Below, piece after piece: positions 23,501-35,412 of a DNA stretch of 64,000 nucleotides. Each line of letters starts with the position of its first letter. Position 1 is the stretch's first letter. The position numbers were made by a program, and so were the translations under genes. The stretch is from contig CM059625.1 in assembly GCA_030435675.1 (NCBI GenBank), positions 15,810,001 through 15,874,000 on the forward strand. Reading direction: 5' to 3'. Source of the DNA: Steinernema hermaphroditum. Its lineage: Eukaryota; Nematoda; Chromadorea; Rhabditida; Steinernematidae. The notes under the pieces were generated by a model. That model ran no database searches. It worked only from the letters and a program-made list of their open reading frames with translations, and had not been told where the DNA came from.

Positions 23501-23784
23501 AACTCGGCATCGTCGCTCATCTCCTTCCGTTGCTGACGTCGCTCACGTACTCGCTCGTTTAATCAGAAATCTCCGCGCTTTGAGACCAGTGGGCGCGGTA
23601 ACGTTTAACACTTCTTTCTTCACACCGCGATGCGAGGAAGCAAGCGCCGCTTTCGCTTATAAGCTCACTCATTTACGTCAGATCGCTCCGCTCCGCTTCG
23701 CGCTCGACGCTCGAGATCTTCCTCAGCGACTCGAAGTCCGTCGGCCACCTCCCGGAGGACTGAGTCGCGCGCCGCTTCGATGCC
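20517..23784. other. intergenic, no supported gene
   Basis: The block at 21225-21260 repeats 9905-9945 inverted. Minus-strand frames at 22034-22462 and 22828-23031 look only weakly protein-like. The last 400 nt are CpG-containing and lie directly ahead of the zinc-knuckle gene, so they probably hold its promoter. Confidence 0.4.
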
Positions 23785-25459
23785 ATGGCAATACTCAACG
23801 ACACCTCCCAGACGAGTCAGACGACGTAAGTAATCGTCTTTTGCCAACGAGCTCCTGTCAGCTGCATTCCTATTTAGAATGTTCCGCTTCGATTCAATTT
23901 GCAAGAACTGCTACGCTAAGGACCACCAACTAGAGCAGTGTCCTCTGCTAGAGAAGGACGACGACCCGATGCCCTTGCCAAAACCGAAACCGAACCCCCC
24001 TACTCCAAGTCCCGAGCAGAAGGAGGCGCGGCCGGCTTCTCGTCGACTGGACCCGAGATTGGCGAAACGGTCCCAAAACCAAGGCAATCGTCCAGTGACA
24101 CCCGACGAGCAACGACACAACTTTTCGGATCTCCTAAAGTACGCACCGAACACTCCGGAGGACGAACTGGAAAAGCTCACTGGTCTGATGGTGCGTTTGG
24201 ACGATCCACTTCATGAAGAAGGTTCGCCATCCACCCCGCCTCGACGTGGACCTCATACACCTCCCGGCAGCCCTCCAAAGATGGAGGAATGGGAACTCGA
24301 TATGGATCAAGTCTGGCGTCGCTGCTGTTTCCCGAAGAAGCTAGTCGGGACCCCTTGCAAGAACCACCTGTTCATTGACTTGGACAAAGAAATCAAGGTG
24401 CCCCCCGAGAATGAACTGTCTGCTCGATCATCTGTTCAAGATGTACCAGCTGATTTGGCTCTTCATGACGCTGTTGATAACACCGTTAACGGAATCGAGT
24501 TGAACGCCGATCTCGAAGAGGGCGAGCTGGTGGAAAACGACAGTCCTCAGGAGTCCGGCACGGCCCCCACGGCGCGCCGGTCGCCTCGAAGCCCATTAGA
24601 AGAGCGTCGTCGCAATTCCTATCATCGCCACAGCAGGCGCCACTCCAGAAACCGATCTCCCACTCCCAACGATCCTCGCAGACGCGTTCGTCCCAACAGT
24701 AGCGGTCGTTCCCGATCTCATCGTCGCCACAACCGACGATCGCCCTCCTCTTCGCGGTCAAGAAGCCGATCTTACTACCGTTCTCGTTCCCGATCTCCAC
24801 ATCGCTTAAGCCACCGATCTGACCATCGCCGTACAAGCCGTTCACCTCATCGTTCACGTCGGATCGACCGCCGTCATGATCCCTACGACAATCGACGCAG
24901 CTCCTATGATCGCGAGGACAGAGGCAGCCGGCACTCGTCGTCGCATCGCTCCATTGGTTCCGAACGCTCTCGTGGACTCCGCGACGATCGGCGCTTCTCG
25001 GAATCATCCCGTCACCGCGCAGCTCCACACGACAAACGCCCCTCGCACCACCGCAGCAACGACAATCGCTCCTATCGGTCGTCCTCCGAAAGCGACTACC
25101 GAACTCCTAGCTGCAACACTCCCACAGCCCCAGCGCCGAATCTCGCCATACCCAACATCTCTCAGCAAATCGGACAGATTGCTGGAAGCGCGTTACTTGA
25201 TCCAAATGCCATTATGTCTGTTGCTATCGCGCTTTCACGGATGCAGCAGCAACAACACCAACCACAGAATCCGAACGAGGCCTACGACGATCGCGACAAC
25301 GGACGTTACTCCCGATCTGGCTTCCGCGAATCCCGACGAGACCATGGCTATGAGGATCGTCGCGATCGCCCCCCATCCCGGTTCCTTCATCAAACCTATC
25401 AGCGCGATGAACACCGCGACGCTCATGACCGTCGCAACAATTATAAGAAATACGATTGA
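23785..25459 (+). CDS. CCHC zinc-knuckle protein with RS domain
   Basis: Exons 23785-23825 and 23878-25459; about 540 aa. The first short exon (MAILNDTSQTSQT...) joins in phase 2. A single CCHC knuckle follows (Cx2Cx4Hx4C in CKNCYAKDHQLEQC), then a proline-rich stretch with TPP/SPP sites, a conserved-looking acidic part (about residues 120-240, including DLEEGELVE), a long Arg/Ser-rich domain (about 245-420) and a Gln/Asp/Arg tail ending KKYD. Zinc knuckle plus RS is seen in pre-mRNA splicing factors; there is no RRM here. It is likely a nuclear RNA-processing protein. AATAAA lies at 25477-25482, just after the stop. Confidence 0.8.
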
Positions 25460-25476
25460 GATTTTATGTGATTCTA

Positions 25477-25482
25477 AATAAA
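25477..25482 (+). terminator. polyadenylation signal
   Basis: AATAAA lies 18 nt after the stop codon of the zinc-knuckle/RS gene, giving a very short 3' UTR. Confidence 0.6.
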
Positions 25483-25665
25483 AAGTGATACTGAAATAGT
25501 GAAGGTGTTCGTTTCACAAGGACACGGCATGCTATGTTCGGAGGTTGTCGAAAAACAGCGGATTACAAGATGTCGGCAGGGTGTTATGACAGACGAAAGC
25601 CACAAACTTGAAAGGCTGCTGAAAAACACCAAGTACAGTGACAAAAGAAAGGTTGGAAAAACATT

Positions 25666-25739
25666 TGCCGCCAACAGGGGTCGAACCTGCGACCTTGGGC
25701 TTATTAGACCCACGCTCTAACCGACTGAGCTATGGCGGC
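25666..25739 (-). tRNA. tRNA-Ile (AAT)
   Basis: This is a 74-nt cloverleaf on the minus strand. The acceptor GCCGCCA pairs with TGGCGGC, the D-arm A box is TAGCTCAGTCGG, the anticodon stem TGGGT/GCCCA encloses CTAATAA (anticodon AAT), and the T arm GCAGG-TTCGACC-CCTGT has one G-U pair. The discriminator is A. Confidence 0.93.
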
Positions 25740-28700
25740 CGATGGTTGGAAATGATGTCAATGCAACGTATTCTTAGCTTAGATTGACCTCGCACATGTA
25801 GGGAAGCTCAATTTAAACGGCTTCCTGCAGGTGACTCCACGGCAATTCCCGTGGAGGGGGACATTCTCATGTACAAATAGTTCATGAGAATTGTTTTCGG
25901 GACCACCCCGATGGAAACGTCCAAATCTATTATGTCTGTGTTTCGTCACCTTGACAACTGTAACGGATGGGAAGCCTGCCCGATAATTCCATTGGAATTT
26001 ATTGGACTATAGAAATTATTACACGCACGTGAATCCGCTACCTTGGGTTAAGCTTTCAAGCTCACGTTCTGCAGCTTAGTTCATTCGAATGAATGTTGAG
26101 TATGACTCCATTTGTACAGACAGACTGCCGAAAGTTGTATAAATTTCCGTCATATGTGTCTCATTGCATGCGAACTAACGCCGCCGGTGACATTTCGTAC
26201 GCGTTCAGTTGTGTACAGAAGTGGAAAGCAGCTGCTTTCTAGTACGCTGTTTGCGTTTGAAATATTCCCTTCTTGACCGCATTTTGCTCTTTTCAACCGT
26301 TCGCGTGTCCTTTCCCTATTGCCTTACAGTGGGAGGCACGACAAAGAGCCATAACATCGCGAGACACCTCCATATCTGGTGCGTTCCCTACATTCTCGGC
26401 GTGCCCAGATTCGGATGCCGTGGACAAAAGTGTCCATTGCTGTAATTGCATGTCGTGTTCTGCCGTGTGGGGGATCAAAAATCTAATTGTTTATCCATAA
26501 TTTCGTGCCTGCCACACGGTGACATTTAAGATGCCTGGACAAGCTCCTACCGTCTTCATGTCTTCATCCTTCGTCTTCATCTTCATAAATATCCCCTTAT
26601 TAGGAGCCTTTGCTGAGAGTGTTGTTAATAGACAGCAGACGCGCCCTCACCACAATCAGAACTGCTATTTTCAGTTTATGGCTTGTGAACGGCGAGGGAT
26701 GTTCAGGTGAAAAACAACGTTCTATTTTTGACCATCAAATGCTTAGTAATCCAAAGCTTAACTCCATGTGTGTCTTATTTTCCGGATGTGACGATCGCAT
26801 ATGCATAGATGTGCAGGTGTGACAGGTGGCGTAAGCAGAAACCACTTAGGAGGGTATGTTTTGACGCTTCTTTTAGGTGCCCAGTCAGCGCGGTTTCCGT
26901 AGCTGTCACTTCCTGCCTTTGCTATTCTCTGATCTGTGATGCTTTGCCGGAAGAGTAGATGACGCCCTCAGTATACAGTAAGATCGCGCGTCATAATTCC
27001 TCAGATACTGGATAATGCTTGCGCGACGTCTCAATTGGGCTTGTTGCGCATTGTCTTTGGTGACCCATTGCCGTTTGCCTGCAAGCTGCCGTGCTGTATT
27101 CCATTCCTGAAAGAATATTTCATGTAATTTTATATTGCCTTTTCCGGAAACAGTAAGTTAATATTTTGAAAAATGGCACTGGTACATGTTTGTTCCAATT
27201 TTGTCCACTTAACATTCAATGACATTTTATAAGCGCACTGAGAAACCACAGAACCGGCAATCTCAGCACCATCATTCTAGAAATTGAAGATTATGCTATG
27301 GTAAATCTTAAAAGCCGATTAGTGGCAGTAGCAAAAATGCCCTGTCATTTCCATTTACATGCGGACATCGTCTGTTGATTCGTGAGTTTCGCTCGTTCTC
27401 AATATGTCTACCGTCTACGAAACGTGGGGAAGATTATGGCGAGGAGCGACTAATTGGCTCTGTGCACTTGCTCCCCTTTAGATTAAGCTCGTCGCTATGA
27501 CCGTAAATCCTCAAATCGGATTAGGCAACATGTCAATATTCTCAGATTCGTTTCGCTAACGCTTATTAATGACTGCATTTGAAGCGACTGAGATATGTCT
27601 GAAAAGAGGATGGGAAGCTCGCTGAGGTCGCAAAACGCAATAAAAACATTTTTCGGCAAATTTGTCCCTACATTATTGAGGTGTTGTTTTCACCTTTCTT
27701 TCTAAAGTGTGCCCTGTCTGTGAGTCAACTATTATGCTCTTCGCAATTTCCCTTTCCTTTGTAGTCATTCTAAGAAAGAAAAACAATAACAATTAGGTTA
27801 ATATGGCGTTCCAGGAACGCGCCTTACCGACCGTCTCACCAACAATTTAGAGAATAAACAGATAACGTCCGGTTATCGGATTGTCTTCCTCAAGGGTTAG
27901 GCTCTCTAATACCTAAAACGCTGATCGACGATCAGCTGACAAGCGAGATTACCGAATTCGTCAAAGATATTGGATGGAACGGCTCCCTGCATAAGAGTCG
28001 CTGTCAACTGTCCGTCGATTACCTCACTTTTGCGAAAGGCGATACCCCGATTTCATGGAGTTGATCATATTTAAAAACTATAAAATTTTTCGCATGTTCG
28101 CCGAATGTTTGTCATCTTTGTACCATTGGACGCCAATCCGTGGAAAGTACACTTTCGAGATTTTTTGGAAGAAATCCCGCCTTCAAATTCCCCACTTTGT
28201 GGGTACAGCTACGTTTGTACTGGTCGATTCCAATCCAATCAGACTCAAAACGACATCTTCTTGGGGGAGCCGGTGGACTTGAAATAGCGTTTTCTAACAT
28301 TGCGGTCTTTGGCGATTTATCATCTAAGTTCTAATGTTGTTCATAGTCCAGTCAACTTCTCATTTTAGGCGGTCAGTTTATACACGGAAAGCCGATCCTC
28401 TTAGTTCGAAAATCAAGAACCACCCAGGTTATTCGTTATTCATTTCACCGGTGTCTCTTCCAGAAGCTGTGTTCACGTGTTCAGCACTGAGAAAAGTACA
28501 TTCGAGCGCCCAGCAAAAAGTGCAAATTTCACATGGCACGGAAAATTTTATAGCTACACATTTTCGTTTTTTAAACGTCGTTCTTCGGATTATAAAATTC
28601 TGTTGAGCCATGAACTCCTAGACGATATATCATTCCTTTGGTTCTCTGTGATTTCTCGCGGAGACGCCCGATTATCATGTCCATTCCGAACCTTATCCCA

Positions 28701-30963
28701 GACTTCCAGCTGCAATTTTTTCATGGATATTTTAGGCAACCACAATCTCAGCTAGTCTTTCATATTGTGCCTGTCTCGGTAGCGGAGATCTTACTTTTAC
28801 GTGCGAGTTCAATTCGCTATGTACCAATGATGCTGAACTAGTGGCAGCTCTGGGATAGGTTGATTGTAAAAGACACACCGGTATGCCTGTTTGTGAAGAC
28901 TTCTCGTTAGGCCTTGATTAGGCTCTCGTCTATACTGATTCTAAGAGGAGCAACGAGCTCTTGAATCTTGCATGCGTATGATGTGTGTCTCCTCAGTGCA
29001 GTATTTACCTCTGCGTTTTATCGTTATGGTTCTTTTCTGAACCACGACCGGATTTGACTGTTCAACTGCCGCGCTGTGTCCAGACTTTATGATTATCAAG
29101 GAAGCACCACAAAATGGTTGCTGGTCGAAAACCAGATCCATTGTGTTTCTCTTCTCATTGTTTCTGGGGCTGTTTTGCCAAATGATTCACCGGAAAAGCA
29201 TCTAAGAGCGCCTACAAGTGGTGGGATTGTATTGCTCGCTTTGTTAATCTCAAAAACCACTGCTTTTACCGTAGTTTTTTGTTTCACCATTCTCATAACA
29301 TCAAAGAGGTTCGTATCGCATTTTAATAGTTTGATATTGAGATCGGTGTTTATTTCGAAATCGCTTCATTTTCTCTTTCCTGGGGTGAAACATACTAGAG
29401 CCATCCAGTTCGATTTAAAATTGATATGCGCGTCGAAATAGCATTTCTGCTAAAAGTGGTGGCTGGTCAGAGATGAAATCCGATCTAATCGCCTTATCAT
29501 AGTTACCGGACGCGTCGCGGAACTCAATCACGCAATAAGCAGCTAAGACCGGCTACAAACGGAAGCTTCGTAAATGTCAAGCATCACAATAGCCACCGTA
29601 CTCTTCATTTGTTTGAGCTTTTTGTCGCTGGATGTTTTGTTTCGACTCACGCGACTACCGTAGTTTTGTATGACATTTACCTAGAGCAATTAATGACTTC
29701 TGCCTTTATTCTTCTATGCTACGACGGCGGAAGCGGTGCTCAGTTCTTTAGATATGGTAAAGGTGAAGAGTTCTGTGGCAATGAACAGCAATACTAAGTC
29801 TGTTCAGTGGTATTGACCTTCGTCCGGGTGACTCACGGTTAGTTACCTGAATCGCGCTTTTGTGTAGGTCGCCATAAATGAATTTAGGTGCATGTCTTTA
29901 TCTTTTTTTATCTAGTTTCTCAAACTTGTCTCTAGTAAATAACGAACTTGTCCGAAACGGTATACACATGTTTATTGTTGTCGCTAGTCCCGCACATTCG
30001 TCGAACCGATTTGCGTTAAGGTAGTAATTGAGAAAGTTACTTTTCTGTAAACATCCGCTTAATGGTTACTCTCGGATATTGTAGTGGATGAGTTCTGTGC
30101 TCTTCTTTTTTTTGTCTACGGCTTTAACGTCTGTGTGGCTTCGGGAGATCCTGGAGTTAAAAAAATGACTCCGCGAAGTTCTGTGTATCTTGAAACAGGA
30201 CTCAGCCATCATAGACATCTGACAAGTAATAAACAAGCGGATGTTTCGAGCTTTTGATTTCGCTGTGAATGACATGTTATCGCAAATATAGCTAGCTACC
30301 GGAAGATGGAGAGGAAGAAACACTGACTAACCACAGAAACGCCAGGCACGATTTCCTTTTTTATTTGCCGGCACGCTATTTAAGAGAATGCTGGATCCTC
30401 TTGAATCGCCACAATCGCTCTACTAGTGAGCTCGCCGACCCAGATTTGAATTCCTCATTTGAGCTAAGGAATTGAGCAAAAATTGGTCGTTCATTGTTGT
30501 GCAGGTATTGCAACCATTTCAGTGAATTAGTCTCACGCAACTGCGCAAATTTGTTCCTTTGTAGTCAATTGTTTCCTGACAAGGAAACAAGCACGACTGG
30601 TAGTCCGGTGCAGACCATCAAAGCCAACGTAGCCTTTTCCATAGTTGTTCTTTCTCAACAAAACTGTCATTGTTTTTCACGTTACCAGTTTGGACACTTC
30701 CGTGTTATACCAGAGACCACGTTATTTGTGTACGAAACATTGTCCACATGTGATTCATCTTCACGTGGCCCGTGGGAAACTGACGGCGTTCTTAAGTCTA
30801 TTTTGCAACACAGCGTCTTATGCGTCCACTAATCCTGTGTTGTTTTCATACGTGTCTATGTATACGCATAGGGTATCTGATCAGTCACTGCCTGTCAAAA
30901 GACCTTCGAGTCGCTTCTGTTCGTGTTTCTTGTCAAATTCGCATCAACACTGTTTTGTTTTCA
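25740..30963. other. intergenic with weak coding-like islands
   Basis: No confident gene. At 27890-28060 a frame reads plausibly (LIDDQLTSEITEFVKDIG...) and at 28105-28287 three frames are open together. An acceptor-like cattttag at 28357-28367 and further frames follow to 28760. I could not join these into one model; it may be a decayed gene. Confidence 0.3.
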
Positions 30964-30976
30964 GCTTGCGAGTCCC

Positions 30977-31777
30977 ATGTACGGATATAGAGGCATGTCC
31001 ATGGCCGCTGAGCCGGCACAGCCGCCGGTTCCGATCAGCCTTATCTCCGCAGCGGAATACGTCCGCCTCGTACAGGCCGAACTGCAAAGAGAGAAAGAGC
31101 TCAAGAATCTACAAAACGCCGCTTTCCAACCGATGCTGCACTTTCAACCGATGCCGCACTTTCAGCCTATGCCACACTTTCACCCGTTTCCGCAATTTCA
31201 AGCGCCAGTCGCTCACGTTCATAATACTATGCCATTTATCAAGGCAGAACCCAAGGATCCTGATGATGGTGAGGTGACGGTTCTGAATTGTATTCGGCCG
31301 AAGCCAATCTACCCGACAAGGCGCACTGCTGGAACCCTACCCGCAGGGCCTCCTACCAAAATGATCAAGACGGAGCCGAAGCAAGGTGAGATGCGCTTCA
31401 TTTTGTATACAAGTGCACTCTTCATGAACTCTTCAGAGCCATTCTCACTAGTCGACACAATTCTACCCGATGGACGTACGATCTCTCAAATTATGACGGA
31501 CCTCCAGATGATTTTGGCTCATGTTCATAATAACCGTCCACAAGCACCTCCTCCATCTGAAGCTTTCGCTCATCTGAACGTCCTTCATCACCCACATCCC
31601 TTCTACGCCCGTCCCGCAGCTCCTTTTGTCTTTGTTCCTCGCCCCACGGTTCAATACGGTCCTCCACAGGCATCCACGGAGGTCGAAGATGATGATGAGT
31701 CCACACCGATGCCCCGTCTTGTCCCTGAGGTTCCGTTTCCGCAAACGGCCGACGATGAAGTGGTCGTCATTGATTAA
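30977..31777 (+). CDS. orphan protein with SUMO-site and SIM motifs
   Basis: Exons 30977-31385 and 31437-31777; about 249 aa. The 51-nt intron could also be retained in frame (17 extra residues). An acceptor tttcag ends at 30964, 12 nt before the start codon, so this may be a trans-spliced first exon. Features: a His/Phe/Met/Pro repeat (FQPMPHF units, about residues 55-75); two consensus SUMO acceptor sites, F-I-K-A-E-P and M-I-K-T-E-P; and an acidic C terminus ending DDEVVVID, a typical SUMO-interaction motif placed at the very end. No known domain is seen. A nuclear, SUMO-linked role is inferred from the motifs. It is convergent with the H2A gene, 296 nt apart. Confidence 0.65.
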   Translation: MYGYRGMSMAAEPAQPPVPISLISAAEYVRLVQAELQREKELKNLQNAAFQPMLHFQPMPHFQPMPHFHPFPQFQAPVAHVHNTMPFIKAEPKDPDDGEVTVLNCIRPKPIYPTRRTAGTLPAGPPTKMIKTEPKQGEMRFILYTSALFMNSSEPFSLVDTILPDGRTISQIMTDLQMILAHVHNNRPQAPPPSEAFAHLNVLHHPHPFYARPAAPFVFVPRPTVQYGPPQASTEVEDDDESTPMPRLVPEVPFPQTADDEVVVID

Positions 31778-32073
31778 TCGTCTGATCTCATAAATATGAA
31801 TCGTGTCAATGTGGTTACTGTGATGAAAATTGGATAAATTTCTGTGGTTATTATAAGTCCTCCTGCTCCTCTTTGAAGTAGAAATAGTGATCAAGAGGGA
31901 CCTACTAGCTTCGTAGCCAATAACTAAAGAATTCCGGATGCTGGAAAAGTCGTGCGAATAAACACTGTGTTCGTTATTTTCCATGTAATCTTATAAACGG
32001 TGGCTGATGTTTAAACATAGATATTTTACCGCAACAACATAATTAACTGAGCAAAGCAAAAGAGTAAGAATAA

Positions 32074-32520
32074 TTAACTGAGACAGGCAACATCCTCATC
32101 GCGGTCTTCGTCCTCGTAATTCGCGGGCACTTTAGCACTTTTCACGCTGGTCTTCTTGGGCAGAATTTCGTTGTGCATTTGAGGCAGGACACCACCTTCG
32201 GCGATCACAACCCCCCTCATCAGTTCGTTCAGTTCCTCGTCGTTCCGAACAGCCAGTTGGATGAAACGAGCGGTGATACGGTGCTTCTTGTTGTCGTGGG
32301 CAGCGTTGCCACTCAGCTCCAGGACTTCGGCGCAGAGGTACTCGAGGACCGCGGCCAAGTAGACGGGAGCTCCGGAACCGATCCGCTGGGCGTAGTTTCC
32401 GTTTTTCAACAGACGGGCGACACGGCCGACGGGGAACGCGAGTCCAGCCTTTTCCGAGCGGCTGGTCACTTTCTTCTCGATCTTTCCGCCGGTGGACTTG
32501 GACCTCTTTCCAGATGCCAT
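32074..32520 (-). CDS. divergent histone H2A variant
   Basis: Single exon, 148 aa. The histone fold is clear: [34 protein letters not shown] and [11 protein letters not shown], with the acidic-patch residues (EYL.AEVLEL and NDEEL) kept and the ILPKKT near the ubiquitin site kept. Differences from canonical H2A include HRITARF in place of the usual TRIIPRH, a Cys in helix 2, a different N tail and a C-terminal extension of about 20 residues that is strongly acidic (EDEDRDED). No SQ[ED] phosphorylation motif and no H2A.Z signature are present. No histone 3' stem-loop is seen. A TATA-like element (minus strand, about 32571-32577) and CCAAT lie 35-55 nt upstream. A germline or sperm variant such as HTAS-1 is one possibility. 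Confidence 0.9.
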   Translation of the reverse strand: MASGKRSKSTGGKIEKKVTSRSEKAGLAFPVGRVARLLKNGNYAQRIGSGAPVYLAAVLEYLCAEVLELSGNAAHDNKKHRITARFIQLAVRNDEELNELMRGVVIAEGGVLPQMHNEILPKKTSVKSAKVPANYEDEDRDEDVACLS

Positions 32521-32568
32521 TGTTGGTGGTTGCTGATATGCAAGAGTGACATTGCAGCGAAATTGGCT

Positions 32569-32579
32569 GTTTTATATGT
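32569..32579 (-). promoter_or_regulatory. TATA-like element of the H2A gene
   Basis: On the minus strand 'catataaaac' lies about 50 nt ahead of the start codon, with 'gccaat' close by. The spacing suits a compact histone promoter. Confidence 0.4.
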
Positions 32580-32639
32580 GGTCAGGTTTGTAGGTTTGCG
32601 ATGCAATTTCAAACGTGTCAAAGAATGAACGCATTGCAA

Positions 32640-34816
32640 ACAGTGAACTTTTCAAGCAACAGAAATCATAGGAGTCATAGGAGTCAAATGCGCTCTAAAA
32701 GATTACTTTCGAAGCTTGGCACGACTTTGCAAGGAAAACGTCCCTCGTTCAAAACAGCTAACATCGCAAACAGAATGCACGAGTGATTGAAATCGAACAG
32801 TTCATTCGAAATGACCGGTCCTGAAACGTTTGTTATTTCCATAAACATGCCCGACAGAAGCCTCTGAATGCATCTCTATACTGTCTCAAAAATGGGGCAT
32901 TGTAGCACTGACTTAATTAGTAAAGTTTTCGCCAGACTCGTCTCACTTTTCGTTTCGTACGATTAGGGCAAATTAGACGCAGTTATGCGATCGCAGGTGC
33001 AAACGCACTTTTGCTTCGTCTTCCGCGTCGTCCACGTATACTGCGCAGACGCATCTTGCAAGTAAAAGTTGAATTTTGTTTTCGACGGCAGCGATAAAAC
33101 CACCATAATCGGCGCAAGATGCACACATCGGCAAACAAGTGCTGAAAACAGATCCGAATCGTTGTCGCAAAATAAAAGTTGTTCACTGTTGTTCGATGTG
33201 GTATTTTCGGTAGATGCCTATTCGCTTTTTCTGGCACTCACAGAGATAGTCGCAACAAGAGAGGAACGCCGACCGTCCGTTCACTTTGGACTTTTCCTTC
33301 CGTTTGAAAAGTGCATGACAGACGCACAGTTTAATGGCCGCCCCGCAGACGCCTCAATTTACATACGGAAAAGTGCAAATTCCGTGTACCTTGAGTCGTT
33401 GAGGTATCTCGATCGTAGTGATGAATTCGTATTGCGTCTTTTGTCTCCCTTAGTTCCTAGAAGCCGCACGCGATAAAATTAACATTGTGCAAGCGAATTG
33501 TGCATAACGTTAGCTTCTTTGAGTTGGACTACTGAAGCGGCGTCGTGCCATAAAAGGGACGATTGGTGTTCCTACTGCTGCGCGATTTGTTTACCGTAGG
33601 AAATGACATGTTTGGAAGTAAGATGCATCTTGTCAATTCATCGACTGCAAGTGAATCATTAAACCGTTGGAAAATGGAAAATCCTCGTAAAGATTATCCA
33701 TCTCCATAATTACACTGGGAGCGGTGTCGTGATTCTGGTGTTGTCCGATCTGCGGAAATGGATGTTTCGTTTAGCGACATAAAACTGAAGTAGCGCTTCA
33801 TATTGTACTGTACTCTTCGTGCACCAGTTTATGATCTATGAGTTTATGAACTTATTTACGGTTTTGCGTGATGATGCAGCTCGCCCATGAATTCGTTGCC
33901 GCAGTTTGGTTGTCTCCCGACGGGATACTGCAAAGCTGTCTGCTCTGGCGCGATGATTCGTCGCATGCATGGCGTTCTTTCTTCCAACAGGACGGTGGGA
34001 AACTATCACCTTCTCTTGTCACTTTTGATAGATGCATACGCTATCACGTGCTGGTGCCTTTTCTCTTCCTGGAAATTAGCCTTTTGGCATTGGGGCGTTT
34101 TGTGAAGTACTGTAGATAGGAGAGAAAACAGGTCTATTCGCGGGTAACGCATCACTATTCCGCGCGCTGTTCATTACAATAGTTATGCAGGGGTTTTCAG
34201 TGCTTTTGCCTACAGTACTATTCCGAATTTGCGCATTTCTACGCATCGTGCTTAAAAGATGCTCGATGTAAGGTAGAGATGAACATATGTTGCGACGATT
34301 CGCTTGGTGCGGCCCATAGTAAAAGAATATTTTGGAGAATTGGTCTGACATTCAGGCACTTCGTGGCGGGACCCAGCAATTCTCAAAGGCCCACACGCCC
34401 ACATGCTGCGAGCGTCACCGCATATGCTCGCAACCAATAGCCGATACGATCGCCGAGACAGTCGCCGCGATCGTCGCCGTTTTGTAGAAAAGGCTTCGCC
34501 GTCGCCGTCGGTTAAGAACGAAGTACAGAAGAAGAGGAACACTGCATTCATACCGTCACTTTAGAATCAGGCACGGTAGTTTCGCTGGTCCGATTTTCTC
34601 CTATTTTCATCTATTTTTATTGTATCCTCTTGTGATGAAACAGAAGGCGATACAGTCTATTTTGGTTGGGTGAATTCTTACGCACGGCCTAGCGTTAGGC
34701 GTAGCTCTATTACAGTTTAGGCTAATACCTTGTGATTTGAAATCGCGCTCTAAGTTCGCAACGCTCTAAGTTCGTGCTTTCGCGCTCTAAAAAAATGCGC
34801 TCTATGTTCACCCAAC
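32640..34816. other. intergenic
   Basis: A 135-codon frame at 33069-33476 has no domain or splice support. The tail (34740-34816) is rich in 'gcgctctaa' words leading into the hairpin element. Confidence 0.35.
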
Positions 34817-35072
34817 CGCATGGCATCCTCAGTTGGTAGGTCATGTTACTATAGTCTTTTTTTCCAAACTCCACGAAAGCGATCAATCACCGCGTGGTGA
34901 GACCGAGAATTCGCTCTAGCGCATTGAAAAAAGGCAAACATTTCGTGCGTTCGCTCGCCGTTTTCAATGCGCTAGAGCAAATTCTCGGTCTCACCGCGCG
35001 GTGATTGATCATTTTTGTGCAGTTCGGAAAAAAGACTACAGTAACATGACCTACCACTGAGGATGCTATGCG
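34817..35072. repeat. long hairpin / MITE-like inverted repeat
   Basis: The left arm 34817-34930 (114 nt) and right arm 34961-35072 (112 nt) are near-perfect reverse complements, differing at roughly a tenth of positions, around a 30-nt loop. The arms include 'ggtaggtcatgttact' and 'gaccgagaattcgctctag' with their complements. There is no open frame. It is probably a non-autonomous foldback element; its transcript would be a long dsRNA hairpin. I see no clear target-site duplication. Confidence 0.8.
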
Positions 35073-35412
35073 ACCGCTATGTGCGCTTCTATAACCCTAG
35101 TTGGCTTAAACCTTTAACCCAACGTGATGCGAAATCACTAATTACGTGTGCAGAGGTCTGAGTCGACCTCTACGTTTTGATTCCACAAACAGCCGCTGTC
35201 ATTAGCCTGCGCGTCATCATGGTAACCGCCACCAATTAATATGTATACTTATCCTAACAGATACGTCGTCTGGGTGGGCGTTCCACGTGTCAGTTTTGAG
35301 TCATCTACCATGACTTCTTTAATATGTTTGCGTAGCTGTTGTTCCGAGATATGTACAACGCTCTATTTAAGTCCTTTTTGGTCTTTCTTGCTACGACGAT
35401 GGTTCATTTCAG

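Noticed and set aside
24486..25028. 180-codon minus-strand frame
   Set aside because: It is the shadow of the Arg/Ser codons of the zinc-knuckle/RS gene on the other strand.
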